Positions 28,729 to 38,600 of a stretch of 63,782 nt of DNA are shown here, in pieces (position 1 is the stretch's first letter; the number at the start of each line of letters is the position of its first letter). The position numbers and the translations under genes are program-made. Below the pieces are notes generated by a model. It saw only the letters and a list, made by a program, of their open reading frames with translations. It searched no databases and was not told where the DNA came from. The DNA is from Olivibacter sp. XZL3 (GTDB lineage: Bacteria > Bacteroidota > Bacteroidia > Sphingobacteriales > Sphingobacteriaceae): the NCBI RefSeq assembly GCF_004368405.1, contig NZ_SBJH01000024.1, positions 1 through 63,782 of the forward strand, read 5' to 3'.

Positions 28729-29667
28729 TCATTTCTCATACTTTAATAGGTAGTTTAGTTTGGACTCGAAACAGCGCTTTACAAGGGGCAAAAACTCTTC
28801 TACGATCTGAAAACCATCTTTAAAACTGTTTACTAGATGATCTTCAACGAAACGTTCCCTGTCGTAAAGGTACGCAGATAGCTTTACGAATTTATCTGTG
28901 TTGTGTCGATAGAACAATTGTGGGAGGTACGTAGAAGCCTTGGCTTGAAGCGACGATAATGGGGTTCCAACATAATAGGTGTACAGGGGATCAAATGCAT
29001 ACGCGATAGCGTTGTATACCTGTTCCATCACACAAATCAGAAATACATAGGCTTGATAGATTTGATTTTGCGCCCATAATAGCTTAGCGGTTTCAAAGCC
29101 TTTTATGGCCTTTTCATAATGCACATCAAATAAGTCCAGGACATTATTATAGCTTTCGTGTACCTGTTCTTTTGTATATGTGCTTAATCTGTAAGGGCTA
29201 TTGGAAAATATTAAAAATTCTTCACGGCAATGCAGTACTTCATAACCCGTTATATCGTCAGTTGTAGGGTGTGTATCGTCACTACCTGTGCGTAAGGTTA
29301 TCATGACATCATGATGTTTATAGCACGCTAATTTGATAAACCCTTTTAATTCGTCGACCTGATTTTTTCGTCGAGTATCTACCAGTAAAAGGATTTCAGT
29401 GTAGGACTTAATCTGATTTTCAACAATTTCAGGAAAAGTGTAAAGAAAGATTCTCTCGGGTTCTACGAGAGCAACTATTAAATCCAATAACGGCTTAAGA
29501 TTTGCGGCTTCCGACCCAGTCTGCAATAATCCTCCGATCTTACGCATCCAGTTTTCAAATTCACCAGTATGGTGTCCTGGATGGAGATGTATGTGATTAG
29601 TTGTTCGTGTTGATAAGTCATTATTATACGCTTCTGAATGATGCCCATCATTTTTAATTGTTGCCAT
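28729..29667 (-). CDS. HEPN-domain protein with degenerate nucleotidyltransferase-like N-terminus
   Basis: I chose the ATG at 29667 (312 residues); the longer frame starts with TTG and 28 residues that do not look coding. Residues 45-150 (LLDLIVALVEPERIFLYTFPEIVENQIKSYTEILLLVD...) resemble the MNT-like module that precedes HEPN in Bacteroidota, but the G-S and D-x-D catalytic residues are absent. Residues 185-305 are a helical HEPN domain (FETAKLLWAQNQIYQAYVFLICVMEQVYNAIAYAFDP). It contains RFVEDH at 272-277, an exact R-phi-xxx-H HEPN ribonuclease motif. It is divergent from the XRE gene. A role as an RNA-cleaving toxin or sensor is inference. Confidence 0.65.
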   Translation of the reverse strand: MATIKNDGHHSEAYNNDLSTRTTNHIHLHPGHHTGEFENWMRKIGGLLQTGSEAANLKPLLDLIVALVEPERIFLYTFPEIVENQIKSYTEILLLVDTRRKNQVDELKGFIKLACYKHHDVMITLRTGSDDTHPTTDDITGYEVLHCREEFLIFSNSPYRLSTYTKEQVHESYNNVLDLFDVHYEKAIKGFETAKLLWAQNQIYQAYVFLICVMEQVYNAIAYAFDPLYTYYVGTPLSSLQAKASTYLPQLFYRHNTDKFVKLSAYLYDRERFVEDHLVNSFKDGFQIVEEFLPLVKRCFESKLNYLLKYEK

Positions 29668-29832
29668 ATTTATTTGATAAGTTTTAAATTGTTGTTGTAA
29701 AGGAACGGCACTAAAGCTTCGTACCGAACCAAAACAGCTTGTATAAAACAATGTTTACTAGTATACTACAAGCACTTTGCTCGTATAATACCATGTTCTC
29801 ATGTTTTCGTGTTCTGAACGCTGAATATTTGT

Positions 29833-29840
29833 TAACTTTG
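29833..29840 (+). promoter_or_regulatory. -7 box very close to the XRE start codon
   Basis: TAACTTTG matches TAnnTTTG perfectly and ends 5 nt before the ATG at 29846. The transcript would start at or next to the ATG. A -33 element is weak (TTCG near 29806). Confidence 0.5.
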
Positions 29841-29845
29841 GGATT

Positions 29846-30232
29846 ATGAGTACAATCAACGCAACAAACCATATCGGCAGAAAAATTAGTCGTATTCGCG
29901 AATTGCGCGGTATGAAGCAAGAGGCCTTAGCTATAGAATTGGGTGTAAGTCAGCAGACAGTTTCCAATATGGAGAAAAGTGCTGCTATCGAAGCCGATGT
30001 ACTGGCTCAGGTAGCGAGCATTTTGGGTGTTACTCCGGAAGCCATTGAGAATTTCAGCGAAGAGGCAATCTTCAATATCATCAACAATACATTCCAAGAC
30101 AACAGCTCAAACAATAACAATTACATGTGTACAATCAATCCTCTCGATAAAATTGTTGAATTATATGAACGGCTTCTTGAGGCCGAAAAATCTAAGGTGG
30201 CGTACTTGGAGAAGTTGTTGAAACTAAAATAG
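29846..30232 (+). CDS. XRE-family helix-turn-helix regulator
   Basis: The 128-residue DNA-binding protein has an HTH (GRKISRIRELRGMKQEALAIELGVSQQTVSNMEKS, residues 11-45). A linker and a C-terminal helix (PLDKIVELYERLLEAEKSKVAYLEKLLKLK) probably form a coiled-coil dimer. This layout is a recurrent Bacteroidota XRE subfamily. It is divergent from the HEPN gene with a 178-bp shared gap, consistent with mutual regulation. A bidirectional terminator lies downstream. Confidence 0.88.
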   Translation: MSTINATNHIGRKISRIRELRGMKQEALAIELGVSQQTVSNMEKSAAIEADVLAQVASILGVTPEAIENFSEEAIFNIINNTFQDNSSNNNNYMCTINPLDKIVELYERLLEAEKSKVAYLEKLLKLK

Positions 30233-30327
30233 GAGTCCTGTTTATAACTAGATCAGACGATTAATGATCGAAACAGGAAATTACAACATTGGTCGTCTTG
30301 AAGTGCTATTTACTCGGCCGTCTTACT

Positions 30328-30370
30328 AAACAGAAAAAGCAACGGAAATACTCCATTGCTTTTTCTGTTT
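30328..30370. terminator. Bidirectional terminator between XRE and fabI
   Basis: AAACAGAAAAAGCAA (30328-30342) and its perfect complement TTGCTTTTTCTGTTT (30356-30370) form a 15-bp stem with a 13-nt loop between convergent genes. Confidence 0.85.
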
Positions 30371-30387
30371 TATATAGTTTTTAAAAC

Positions 30388-31206
30388 TTAGCCTTCAATA
30401 CCAAATTTCTCCAAAATACTACTAGTTACCCCTGTAGAAGAATATCCTCCATCGTGGTATAAATTCTGCATGGTTACCATCCGCGTTAAATCGGAGAATA
30501 AAGTGATGCAGTACTCTGCACATTGTTCAGCACTGGCATTGCCTAGTGGCGACATGGCATCCGCGAAATCGAAGAAGTCGCCAAAGCCTTTAATACCTTG
30601 TCCAGCCGTGGTTTTGGTAGGTGACTGCGAAATTGTATTGACGCGTACTTTTTTGGCTACACCGTAATGGTAACCGAAGCTTCTTGCGATCGACTCCAAA
30701 GCAGCTTTGATGTCGGCCATATCGTTGTAGAAAGAGTAGGTGCGTTGCGCGGCAGCATAGGTTAAGGCAACTACGCTCCCCCATTCGTTGATCGCATCTA
30801 ATTTCATCGCTACTTGTAGCATTTTATGTAAAGACAAAGCCGATACGTCCATTCCTTTTTGGAAAAAGTCGTAATTGGCTTCGGTGTAAGGAATGCTCTT
30901 ACGCACGTTCACACTCATACCGATGGAGTGCAATACAAAATCGATCTTACCACCTAATATCTCTTGCGATTTCGTAAAAAGATTGGTTAAATCATCTACG
31001 CTGGTCGCATCGGCGGGAATGATTTCCGCACCTGTTTTGGACGCCAATTCGTTGAGCTCGCCCATACGCATCGCGATGGGAGCGTTGGTTAATACAAATG
31101 TAGCACCTTCTTCATGTGCTTTTTCGGCTACTTTCCATGCAATAGAGCTGGAGTTTAAAGCGCCGGATATAATTCCTCTTTTACCTTTCAGTAGGTTGTA
31201 TGCCAT
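30388..31206 (-). CDS. fabI: Enoyl-[acyl-carrier-protein] reductase FabI
   Basis: FabI reduces trans-2-enoyl-ACP with NADH in the last step of fatty-acid elongation. The protein has 272 residues. The N-terminal NADH-binding motif is GIISGALNSSSIAWKVAEKAHEEGA. LHSIGMS follows the central strand. The catalytic region ALTYAAAQRTYSFYNDMADIKAALES holds the Tyr-x6-Lys spacing of FabI (YNDMADIK). The usual SPTKTTAGQGIKGF segment follows. It lies 45 nt downstream of recN on the same strand and may be co-transcribed with it. Confidence 0.95.
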   Translation of the reverse strand: MAYNLLKGKRGIISGALNSSSIAWKVAEKAHEEGATFVLTNAPIAMRMGELNELASKTGAEIIPADATSVDDLTNLFTKSQEILGGKIDFVLHSIGMSVNVRKSIPYTEANYDFFQKGMDVSALSLHKMLQVAMKLDAINEWGSVVALTYAAAQRTYSFYNDMADIKAALESIARSFGYHYGVAKKVRVNTISQSPTKTTAGQGIKGFGDFFDFADAMSPLGNASAEQCAEYCITLFSDLTRMVTMQNLYHDGGYSSTGVTSSILEKFGIEG

Positions 31207-31251
31207 ATCGATTTGATTTATTGTAAACTGTATTTGTATAAGGCGGTAAAA

Positions 31252-32910
31252 TTACACTTTTTTTAACAACTCGCTAGCATGTTGTAAAGCGGCTTCGCCG
31301 GGATTACTGCCGCTTAACATCTTGGCAATTTCTACTACGCGTTCCTCCGGTTCTAATTTTCGCATATTCGTGCGCGTAACGTCCCCATCATCTGCTTTAT
31401 ACACTTTATAATGGGCATTCCCTTTTGAGGCAATTTGCGGCAGGTGGGTAATGGCAATTACCTGCATGTGTTTGGCCATTTCTTCCATCACATTTCCGAC
31501 TTTTAAAGCGACTTCTCCGGAAATCCCGGTGTCAATTTCATCGAAAATGATGGTGGGTAGGGAGGAACTTTTTGCGATGAGCGACTTGATGGCCAGCATC
31601 AACCGCGATAGCTCGCCTCCGGATGCCACCTTATTAAGCGGTTGGGGTACCTGCCCTTTGTTTGCAGTGAAAAGAAAACGTACAGCATCCGCTCCAGAGG
31701 ATCGTAAAGAAGGAGTTTCTTCTATTTCAATTTCGAGTATACTGTTTGGCATGCCAACTTCCGTAAGCACATTGGTAACTGCTTCCTGAACAATTGGGAT
31801 GGCTTTCCGCCGATTGACACTCAGTTCATTCGCAAGGTTTTCACTGGCTGTACGAAGTTTGTCGCATTCAGCTTTCCGATTTTCAATTTCCTCGTCGTCG
31901 GAGGATAATTTGGCCAGCTTATCTGCTAAATCTTGTTGTATATTTATTAATTCTGCCACAGTGCCCACGTGGTGCTTTTGCTGTAGCTGATAAAGAAGGC
32001 TGATGCGATCATTCACTTCCGCTAGTCGTGCTTCGTCGAAAAGAATGCTTTGTTCGTTGCGTTCTACTTCTTCTGCAATATCCCTGATTTCAATCAAGGC
32101 ACTTTGTAGTCGTTCGCTTAATTCGTTGAGATTGCCTACATAACGCGCTGCTTGCTGTATCTGCTGCAGAGCTTCTTTTAGCGAATTAATAACCGGATGT
32201 TCTTGTTCGCTCAACAAAAAATTAGCAGCTAATAGCGCACGCTTAATTTCCTCGGCATGGCTCAACTGATTCTGCTCCTGCTCGAGGGCCTCCTGTTCGT
32301 CACGGCTCAATTTCGCAGCAGCGAGTTCATCATATAAAAATTGATGGTAGTCGGCCTCACTCTGTGCCTGCTTATTGTCAGCAATTAAGTCCTGTAGCGA
32401 CTGTGTTGCCTTTTTATACTTTTTGAAGACTTCTTGATAATCTTTCAGAAGCGACGCATTCCCTCCGACGCTATCGAGTGTCATGAGTTGAAATTCTTCG
32501 CTATTAATCTCCAAGGTGGCGTGTTGAGAATGGATGTCGATTAAACGCTCTCCCAGTGCTTTCAAGGTAGCCAGGTTAACCGGGGTGTCGTTAACGAAGG
32601 CCCTGGACTTCCCGTCTGCGCTTATTTCCCTCCGAAGGATGGTTTCGGATTCGTAATCGAGATCTTGGTCGGCGAAAAAGCCTTGCAGATCATATTCCGC
32701 TACCTGGAAAAATCCCTCAATGACGCATTTCTGTGCTTGATTGTAAAAGTACTTGCTTTCGGCCCTCTGGCCTAGAATAAGAGATAAAGCGCCCAGTATA
32801 ATTGATTTCCCTGCACCGGTTTCGCCTGTCAGGATATTAAGCCCTTTGGCCGGTTGTATATCAAGTTCGTCTATTAAAGCGTAGTTCTTAATTAATAAGC
32901 GATTGAGCAT
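31252..32910 (-). CDS. recN: DNA repair ATPase RecN
   Basis: RecN is an SMC-like ATPase that acts in double-strand-break repair. The protein has 552 residues. The N-terminal Walker A GETGAGKSIILGALSLILGQRA follows the typical MLNRLLIKNYALIDELDI. Two antiparallel coiled-coil arms occupy about residues 170-375. The C-terminal signature LNKVASGGELSRLMLAIK and Walker B LPTIIFDEIDTGISGEVALKVG follow, then ITHLPQIASKG. Length is normal. The start is ATG. Confidence 0.97.
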   Translation of the reverse strand: MLNRLLIKNYALIDELDIQPAKGLNILTGETGAGKSIILGALSLILGQRAESKYFYNQAQKCVIEGFFQVAEYDLQGFFADQDLDYESETILRREISADGKSRAFVNDTPVNLATLKALGERLIDIHSQHATLEINSEEFQLMTLDSVGGNASLLKDYQEVFKKYKKATQSLQDLIADNKQAQSEADYHQFLYDELAAAKLSRDEQEALEQEQNQLSHAEEIKRALLAANFLLSEQEHPVINSLKEALQQIQQAARYVGNLNELSERLQSALIEIRDIAEEVERNEQSILFDEARLAEVNDRISLLYQLQQKHHVGTVAELINIQQDLADKLAKLSSDDEEIENRKAECDKLRTASENLANELSVNRRKAIPIVQEAVTNVLTEVGMPNSILEIEIEETPSLRSSGADAVRFLFTANKGQVPQPLNKVASGGELSRLMLAIKSLIAKSSSLPTIIFDEIDTGISGEVALKVGNVMEEMAKHMQVIAITHLPQIASKGNAHYKVYKADDGDVTRTNMRKLEPEERVVEIAKMLSGSNPGEAALQHASELLKKV

Positions 32911-33211
32911 CTGTTTTTTTAATGTGGTTAAGACCTTCGATTGTCTGGTATTTATTGTTTTCGGCTACTTAAGTGTTGTGTCCATGTTGGACGCCTGTTC
33001 CCGTCATCGTATACCAGTCAACATCAAAGGTACGTAATAAGGTAAAATTAAAAATTAAAAATTAAAAAAGCTTGTCTCCGGCAGGGATGGTGAAAACCCC
33101 GATTTTCCTCACGCACAGAACCCCGTTTAGGTTGTAAGTTTTAAGTTATACGTTTTAAGTAGCATTTAAACGTTGGATCTGTTACTTTTGTATACTAATC
33201 TAGGAAGCGAT
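32911..33211. repeat. Gap with word-repeat tract and a -7 box
   Basis: The divergent gap between recN and the rhodanese-thioredoxin gene contains ATTAAAAATTAAAAATTAAA near 33045 and GTTGTAAGTTTTAAGTTATA near 33131, both of the word-repeat type. TACTTTTG at 33183-33190 matches the -7 consensus and supports the ATG at 33212. Confidence 0.5.
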
Positions 33212-33943
33212 ATGATTTTACGAAATTTTTGGAGCGTGTTCACCTTATGTCTGTGTGTTTTATCGCTAGAGGGCTGTGGGGTGACTGCACAAGACGAGGG
33301 GCCTCTGACGGCCAAACAATACCAGCAGAAGATGAAAGACAACTCGTCGGAAACGATCCAGTTAATCGATGTACGGACGCCGGAAGAGTTTGCTGAGGGG
33401 CACATAGAACACGCGCATAATATCAATATTAAAGACAGCGATTTCAAAGGAAAACTCGATCACTTTGACAAAACCAAGCCGGTTTTTGTGTATTGCCTAA
33501 GTGGGGGGCGCAGTGCAACAGCGGTAGCAAGCCTTAAGGAACTTGGATTTGAGGAGGTGTACGACTTAAAGGGCGGGATTATGGCATGGAAAAACAAAGA
33601 TTTGCCGGTAACAGCAGCCGAAGGCTCCGCAAAGAAGGACTTATTTACAAAGGCTGATTTCGATAAAATCCTACAGGAAAATACGGTTGTTTTAGTTGAT
33701 TTTTATGCGGATTGGTGCGTCCCCTGTAAGCAAATGGAACCTACCTTAAAAAAGTTGGCTGCGGAATATAAGGATAGGGCATTGATCTATCGATTGAATA
33801 TTGATCAAGCAAAGGCGTTAACAAGCGCCATGAAAATTGAGGGTATACCGGTTTTTCACGTTTATAAGCAAGGAAATCTAGTCAAAGAAGCACAAGGCTT
33901 ACAGAATGAAGATCAACTTAGGGAATTACTGGAGTCTATTTAG
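33212..33943 (+). CDS. Exported rhodanese-thioredoxin fusion protein
   Basis: I chose the ATG at 33212 (243 residues) because a TAnnTTTG box lies at 33183-33190, inside the longer TTG-started frame. An export signal (FWSVFTLCLCVLSLEGC) ends in a possible lipobox at Cys22. Residues 32-135 are a rhodanese domain with an intact active-site loop VYCLSGGRSA (Cys95). Residues 145-243 are a thioredoxin domain with WCVPC (Cys169/Cys172) and cis-Pro GIPVF. Such fusions could transfer sulfane sulfur or reduce disulfides in the periplasm; the substrate is unknown. A paralogue with a dead rhodanese site lies in the sulfatase operon at 54680. Confidence 0.85.
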   Translation: MILRNFWSVFTLCLCVLSLEGCGVTAQDEGPLTAKQYQQKMKDNSSETIQLIDVRTPEEFAEGHIEHAHNINIKDSDFKGKLDHFDKTKPVFVYCLSGGRSATAVASLKELGFEEVYDLKGGIMAWKNKDLPVTAAEGSAKKDLFTKADFDKILQENTVVLVDFYADWCVPCKQMEPTLKKLAAEYKDRALIYRLNIDQAKALTSAMKIEGIPVFHVYKQGNLVKEAQGLQNEDQLRELLESI

Positions 33944-33946
33944 TAA

Positions 33947-33994
33947 TCAATAAAAAAGAGGTTGCCCTTTTGAGACAACCTCTTTTTTTATTGA
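33947..33994. terminator. Bidirectional terminator
   Basis: TCAATAAAAAAGAGGTTG and its complement (from CAACCTC through the T-run to ATTGA) flank an 11-nt loop between the plus-strand fusion gene and the convergent SusD gene. Confidence 0.92.
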
Positions 33995-34003
33995 TGATAT
34001 ATT

Positions 34004-35662
34004 TTAAAAATTAGTCTGCGGCTTATCCCACCATAAACGGGTTCCTGCATTATCAGGGCCGCCTAAAAGCTGAATGGCTTTTTGAACTTCGGCAGCGTTG
34101 GTGTTGTACTCGTTTTGACTGAAAGGCAATCTTCGGATTTGCACTTCTGTATCAACAAGTCCGCCGCTGTTGTTTACCACTACAGGGAAAATCTTTGGAT
34201 AGCCAGTTCGCCTAAACTCGCTCCACGCTTCTTGACCTTCCGGAAAAATGGCCAACCATTTTTGTGTGATGATGCGCTCTAGCTTCTCTTCAGCAGAAGC
34301 ACCTTCATTCCATTGGATGGTGATATTCGTTGGAGAGGCTGCATTGTTTCTGCTATTCTTGGGATCAACATAAGCAATTGGGGTGTTAGTACTATTCTGC
34401 ATATAGGTGTCTGCGCCTTGTACGCCCCATTGAGCAAAGGATGCTTGTATGCCTTGCTCATAAAGAGATTGCGCAGAGCCGCCTGCATTTGCCCATCCTC
34501 GTAAGGCGGCTTCCGCTCTTAAGAAGTAGACTTCCGCTGCGGTCATCAGTACCGGAGCGGTACTTGCCGTGAAAGAAGGTGTACCATCGTTCACGTTGAT
34601 CGAGGAATAGCCCAGGTAAGCGTCTTTGGTCAACCCCGCTGCACCAGCCCGGATACCTTTGTACTGACCGGCAATACCATTGTCTGTAGCCTTATCCATG
34701 TATTTGCCAATGCGTGGATCTGCATAGCCTACCATGTAAGACTCCAACGAAGCATTGATACGCGTATCACCCCAGTTTTGCGCTATAAAATAAAGCGGAT
34801 TGGAGAAATTAGCGCCCGATGGAATGGCTACGCGGAAGTTGTCGGCATTGTTGTCGATAACACCTCCGTTAGCAGGATCTAAAGCCTTCTCAGCCTCGCT
34901 TTGCGCCAATTGTGGGTCTGCTTTAACAATTCGCATTGCTAAACGCAAGCGGAGTGAATTGGCCAGGCGTAGCCATTTTTGAAAACGGGTCTTATTATCA
35001 ACGCCCCTGTAAACTAAGTCGGCTTCTTCTATATTCGCAGGCACTTGCGTTGTATCCGTTCCACTATTGAAGGTTAACAACAAATTACGTGCTGTGTCGA
35101 GTTCTAAAAATAAACGCTTATAGATATCCTCTTGACTGTCGTATGGGATATTTCCGGTGGTGCCGATCTGGCTATAAGGAATAGGGCCGTAAATATCGGT
35201 TACCCGACTGGTCGCTTCTGCTTTAATCACCAAGGCTGCCGCCCATACAGCGGGATAAGTTTCGGCTAAGCCGTTGTTTTTAAGCTTGTTTAATGAGTTT
35301 AAGACGTTTACATAGAGCACCTTGAAAGGCTCCCCGTTCCAACCATTAACCATCGCATAGTTCAGGTTATTCTGTCCGCTATTAAATGGGGTAGGCGACA
35401 TGAAATAGCCACTATATACGTCTGCATTTAAATTTTGCTGTACTTGATAGGAATTGGGATCTCCGCCTCCCGAAAAGTTATAAATGGACATTTGGGCCTG
35501 GCGGAAGAAAATCTCCAGATCTTGTCCATTTGGTTTTAGATCTTCATCCGAAACGCCGGTATTATCGGTATTGAGGTCTTCGAAGTCTTTTGTACAACTA
35601 GCGAAGCTACATGTTATTACCGCTAGGAGGACCAGGTATTTCATAAATTGATTCGTATTCAT
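34004..35662 (-). CDS. SusD/RagB-family outer-membrane lipoprotein (SusD-like_2)
   Basis: SusD-type lipoproteins are surface lids that bind a nutrient and hand it to the SusC pore. The protein has 552 residues with a lipoprotein signal (YLVLLAVITCSFASC). It continues TKDFEDLNTDNTGVSDEDL, typical of the SusD-like_2 group. TPR-type helical repeats (AALVIKAEATSRVTDIYGPIPYSQIG, AEVYFLRAEAALRGWANAG) follow. Its ATG shares one base with the SusC stop (TAATG at 35662), so the pair is coupled. The substrate cannot be read; no enzymes accompany the pair. Confidence 0.93.
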   Translation of the reverse strand: MNTNQFMKYLVLLAVITCSFASCTKDFEDLNTDNTGVSDEDLKPNGQDLEIFFRQAQMSIYNFSGGGDPNSYQVQQNLNADVYSGYFMSPTPFNSGQNNLNYAMVNGWNGEPFKVLYVNVLNSLNKLKNNGLAETYPAVWAAALVIKAEATSRVTDIYGPIPYSQIGTTGNIPYDSQEDIYKRLFLELDTARNLLLTFNSGTDTTQVPANIEEADLVYRGVDNKTRFQKWLRLANSLRLRLAMRIVKADPQLAQSEAEKALDPANGGVIDNNADNFRVAIPSGANFSNPLYFIAQNWGDTRINASLESYMVGYADPRIGKYMDKATDNGIAGQYKGIRAGAAGLTKDAYLGYSSINVNDGTPSFTASTAPVLMTAAEVYFLRAEAALRGWANAGGSAQSLYEQGIQASFAQWGVQGADTYMQNSTNTPIAYVDPKNSRNNAASPTNITIQWNEGASAEEKLERIITQKWLAIFPEGQEAWSEFRRTGYPKIFPVVVNNSGGLVDTEVQIRRLPFSQNEYNTNAAEVQKAIQLLGGPDNAGTRLWWDKPQTNF

Positions 35663-38600
35663 TAGAAGGTAGCATTTAACGTTAAACCATAACTGCGTGT
35701 TGCAGGCATCATAAATATATCCAATCCGCTAAGCGTGTTGCCTGTCGACATGGTTACTTCCGGATCAAACGGCGCGTCCTTGTAGAAATAGAGCAGATTT
35801 CTTCCTACGGCCGATACCTTTAGATTTTTAATAAATCCTTCTTTCAATGGAATGTCGTAACCTAAGGTCAGCTCGCGTAAGCGAACGACGGTACCATCAT
35901 AAATATAATTGCTGGTTACAGGACCTATACCACCTGTTGACGTATACCAAACCTGTGGATCGATGCTGTTTACAGCGTTCCCCTGCGGATCTACTCCGTT
36001 GATGGACACGCCGCCCGCTAGTCGGGCATCGCCGGTAGCTTTTGAAACACCGTAGCCATCCATTACGGATTGGGTCACCGACATGACGTCATAATTGAAT
36101 TTGCCATCAATTAAGAAAGACAAAGAGAACTGTTTATAGTTTAAATTGTTGTTCCAGCCCATCTGCCAAAGGGGGTTTGAGTTGCCCAGCTTGGTGTATT
36201 CGGAATTTTTTAACGGCACGCCGTCGGCACTGACTAAGATTCTGCCTTGATCGTCGCGTTGGAAATCCTGTCCGTAAATATCACCAAACGAACCGCCTAC
36301 CTCAAATTTAGACGCGTAATTATTCCGGCCTTCTCCGGTTAAGGCAAACTCTTGGATGTTGTCGGAAAGTTCGATGATCTTGTTTTTATTGTGAGAATAG
36401 TTCAAGCTGGTTGTCCAGTTAAAATTCTCGGAGCGTATAGCATCGAAACTAATGAGCGCTTCCACTCCCTGATTTTGAATGTTACCCGCGTTAATTGCAT
36501 AGGTGTCATAAAAAGAAGCTTGACTGGCAGCGATTCTAAAGAACTGATTTTTGGTATTGGTTTTATAGTAGGTCAAATCGACTCCTAAACGACTATCAAA
36601 GAAGCGCCATTCTGTACCTATTTCCAGCGAGTTGGTGATCTCCGGTTTCAACTCTTTTAAAAAGGTAGTGGTATTCATGCCGATCACACCGTAAGGGTTC
36701 AGCGTATTTAATAAGTAGGTTGTATACGGAGGAAGATCGTTTCCGACCTGTGCATAGGAACCGCGGATTTTTGCCAAGTTAATGAATTCAGGAAGCTCCA
36801 GTTTTTCATCCAACGCAAAACCCAAACCGACCGAAGGATAGAAGAACGAGCTGTTATCGGTGAAGCTCAAGGTGCTCGACCAGTCGTTCCGAGCGGTAAG
36901 ATCTAAAAATATCCAACTGTCGTACGATAAATTGGCGCTGGCAAATATCGATTGTAATTGCCGTCTATTTCTAGGCAAGGTACTGATATTCGGTGTTTCG
37001 GAGTTCTGCATGGTGAACACGTTAGCCGTTGATAAGCCGGCCGTGCCGCTGTTATAATTTGATCCTTCCGTTTTCCAGTCGGTAATACTCGTACCCACTA
37101 CACCTGTCATGCTCAATTTGTCGGCCAGTTGGAAATTCATGTTGGCAATCAAATCCGCATATTGTTGCGTAATCGTGGTATTGGTATAGTTAAAAGCCCC
37201 ATTCGGACGTGCCAAAATGTTGTGCGTACCGGCATATATTTCGGTTTTATACACTTCATTGGTGCGGTCGATGCTTCCACGTGCCTGGATAGACAACCAT
37301 GGTGCAACCGTATACTTCGCACTCGCGTTTAAAAGTAAACGGTTTCGGTTCGAATGGTTTTGGTTGCGGTTTACAATCCACCAGGGGTTTTGCTGGGTCG
37401 TTTCACTGTCAGAAAGAAACGGCCAGTTTTGATCATTGAGGTTTTTCTGCGTGCTGAACTGCTCAAAGGTACGATAAGGAGCAATATCCGAACCTCTCGG
37501 GAATAAATATAAACCGACCATAGGATTATGGTAGAAGCCGGTTTGCGGCGCATTATCCAGCTTTTGAGCGATATAGTTTACACCTGCTGCTATCTGCAAC
37601 TTATCGTCTAAGAAGTTTGCCGTCTCTTTGAAATTGACGTTATGCCTGCTCAGATCGTTATTCGGTTGTATCCCTTTAGCTTGGGTGTTGGCGTAAGAAA
37701 AGTACGTTTGCATTTTTTCATTACCACCGGATAAGCTTAATGAGTTGGTTAGATTAGTTCCAGTACGTAAAAATTGAGAGACATTGTCGTAAGCCTGCCC
37801 ATCGCTCGGAGCGCCCCAGCTATTGAGGGACGAAGCGTTGGAAATACCGTCCATTCCTTGTCCAAAGTTATTCTGAAACTCGGGCGTATAAGCCGCTTGA
37901 TCAATAAGAGCGCTGGAAGAGAAATTAATTACGCTTCTGCCCGACTTCCCGGATTTGGTGGTGACGAGTATGACTCCATTGGCCGCCTGGCTTCCGTATA
38001 AGGCAGCAGCGGAAGCACCTTTTAGTACTGAAATGTTTTCGATGTCCTCGGGATTGATCGTCGAAATCGGATCGCCTGGGTCGCGCTCGCCGCCGAACAC
38101 ATTGCCTGGTTGTGACCCCGTTGTACTGTTGTTAATGGGAACCCCGTCGATCACATAGAGAACCTGGTTGTTTCCGGAGGCCGACTTGTTACCGCGTAGT
38201 ACTACCTTAGCGGAACCACCGGGACCTGAAGAGCTTGGTGCGATATTTACCCCGGCAACTTTACCGTTCAAGGTATTGATAAGGTTCGGGCTCTTCGCCT
38301 TATTCAATTCTTCCGAACCGACCTGCTGCGTGGAATAGGTCAATGATTTTTGTGTCCGATTAATACCTAAAGCCGTTACCACAACCCCTTCTAGCTGCTG
38401 TGCGGAAGCCGTCAGGCTTATAGTGAGGGTGGTCGTCGTCGCGTCGACAGGCATCGTTCTGGCGTCATAGCCGATAGAGCTTATATTTAAAGAAGCGGCA
38501 TTTTCCGGTACGCTAATTTGGAATTTACCGTTAACGTCAGTGGATGTCGCAATACTGGTGCCGGTCACTTTAATGGTAGCAGCAATGATAGGCGATTGAT

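Noticed and set aside
29668-29751. 28-residue N-terminal extension of the HEPN protein starting at TTG
   Set aside because: The extension is Ser/Phe-rich without family similarity, and it would start in the shared promoter region.
33173-33211. Longer TTG-started version of the rhodanese-thioredoxin protein
   Set aside because: A consensus -7 box lies inside this segment, and the signal peptide starts cleanly at the ATG 33212.
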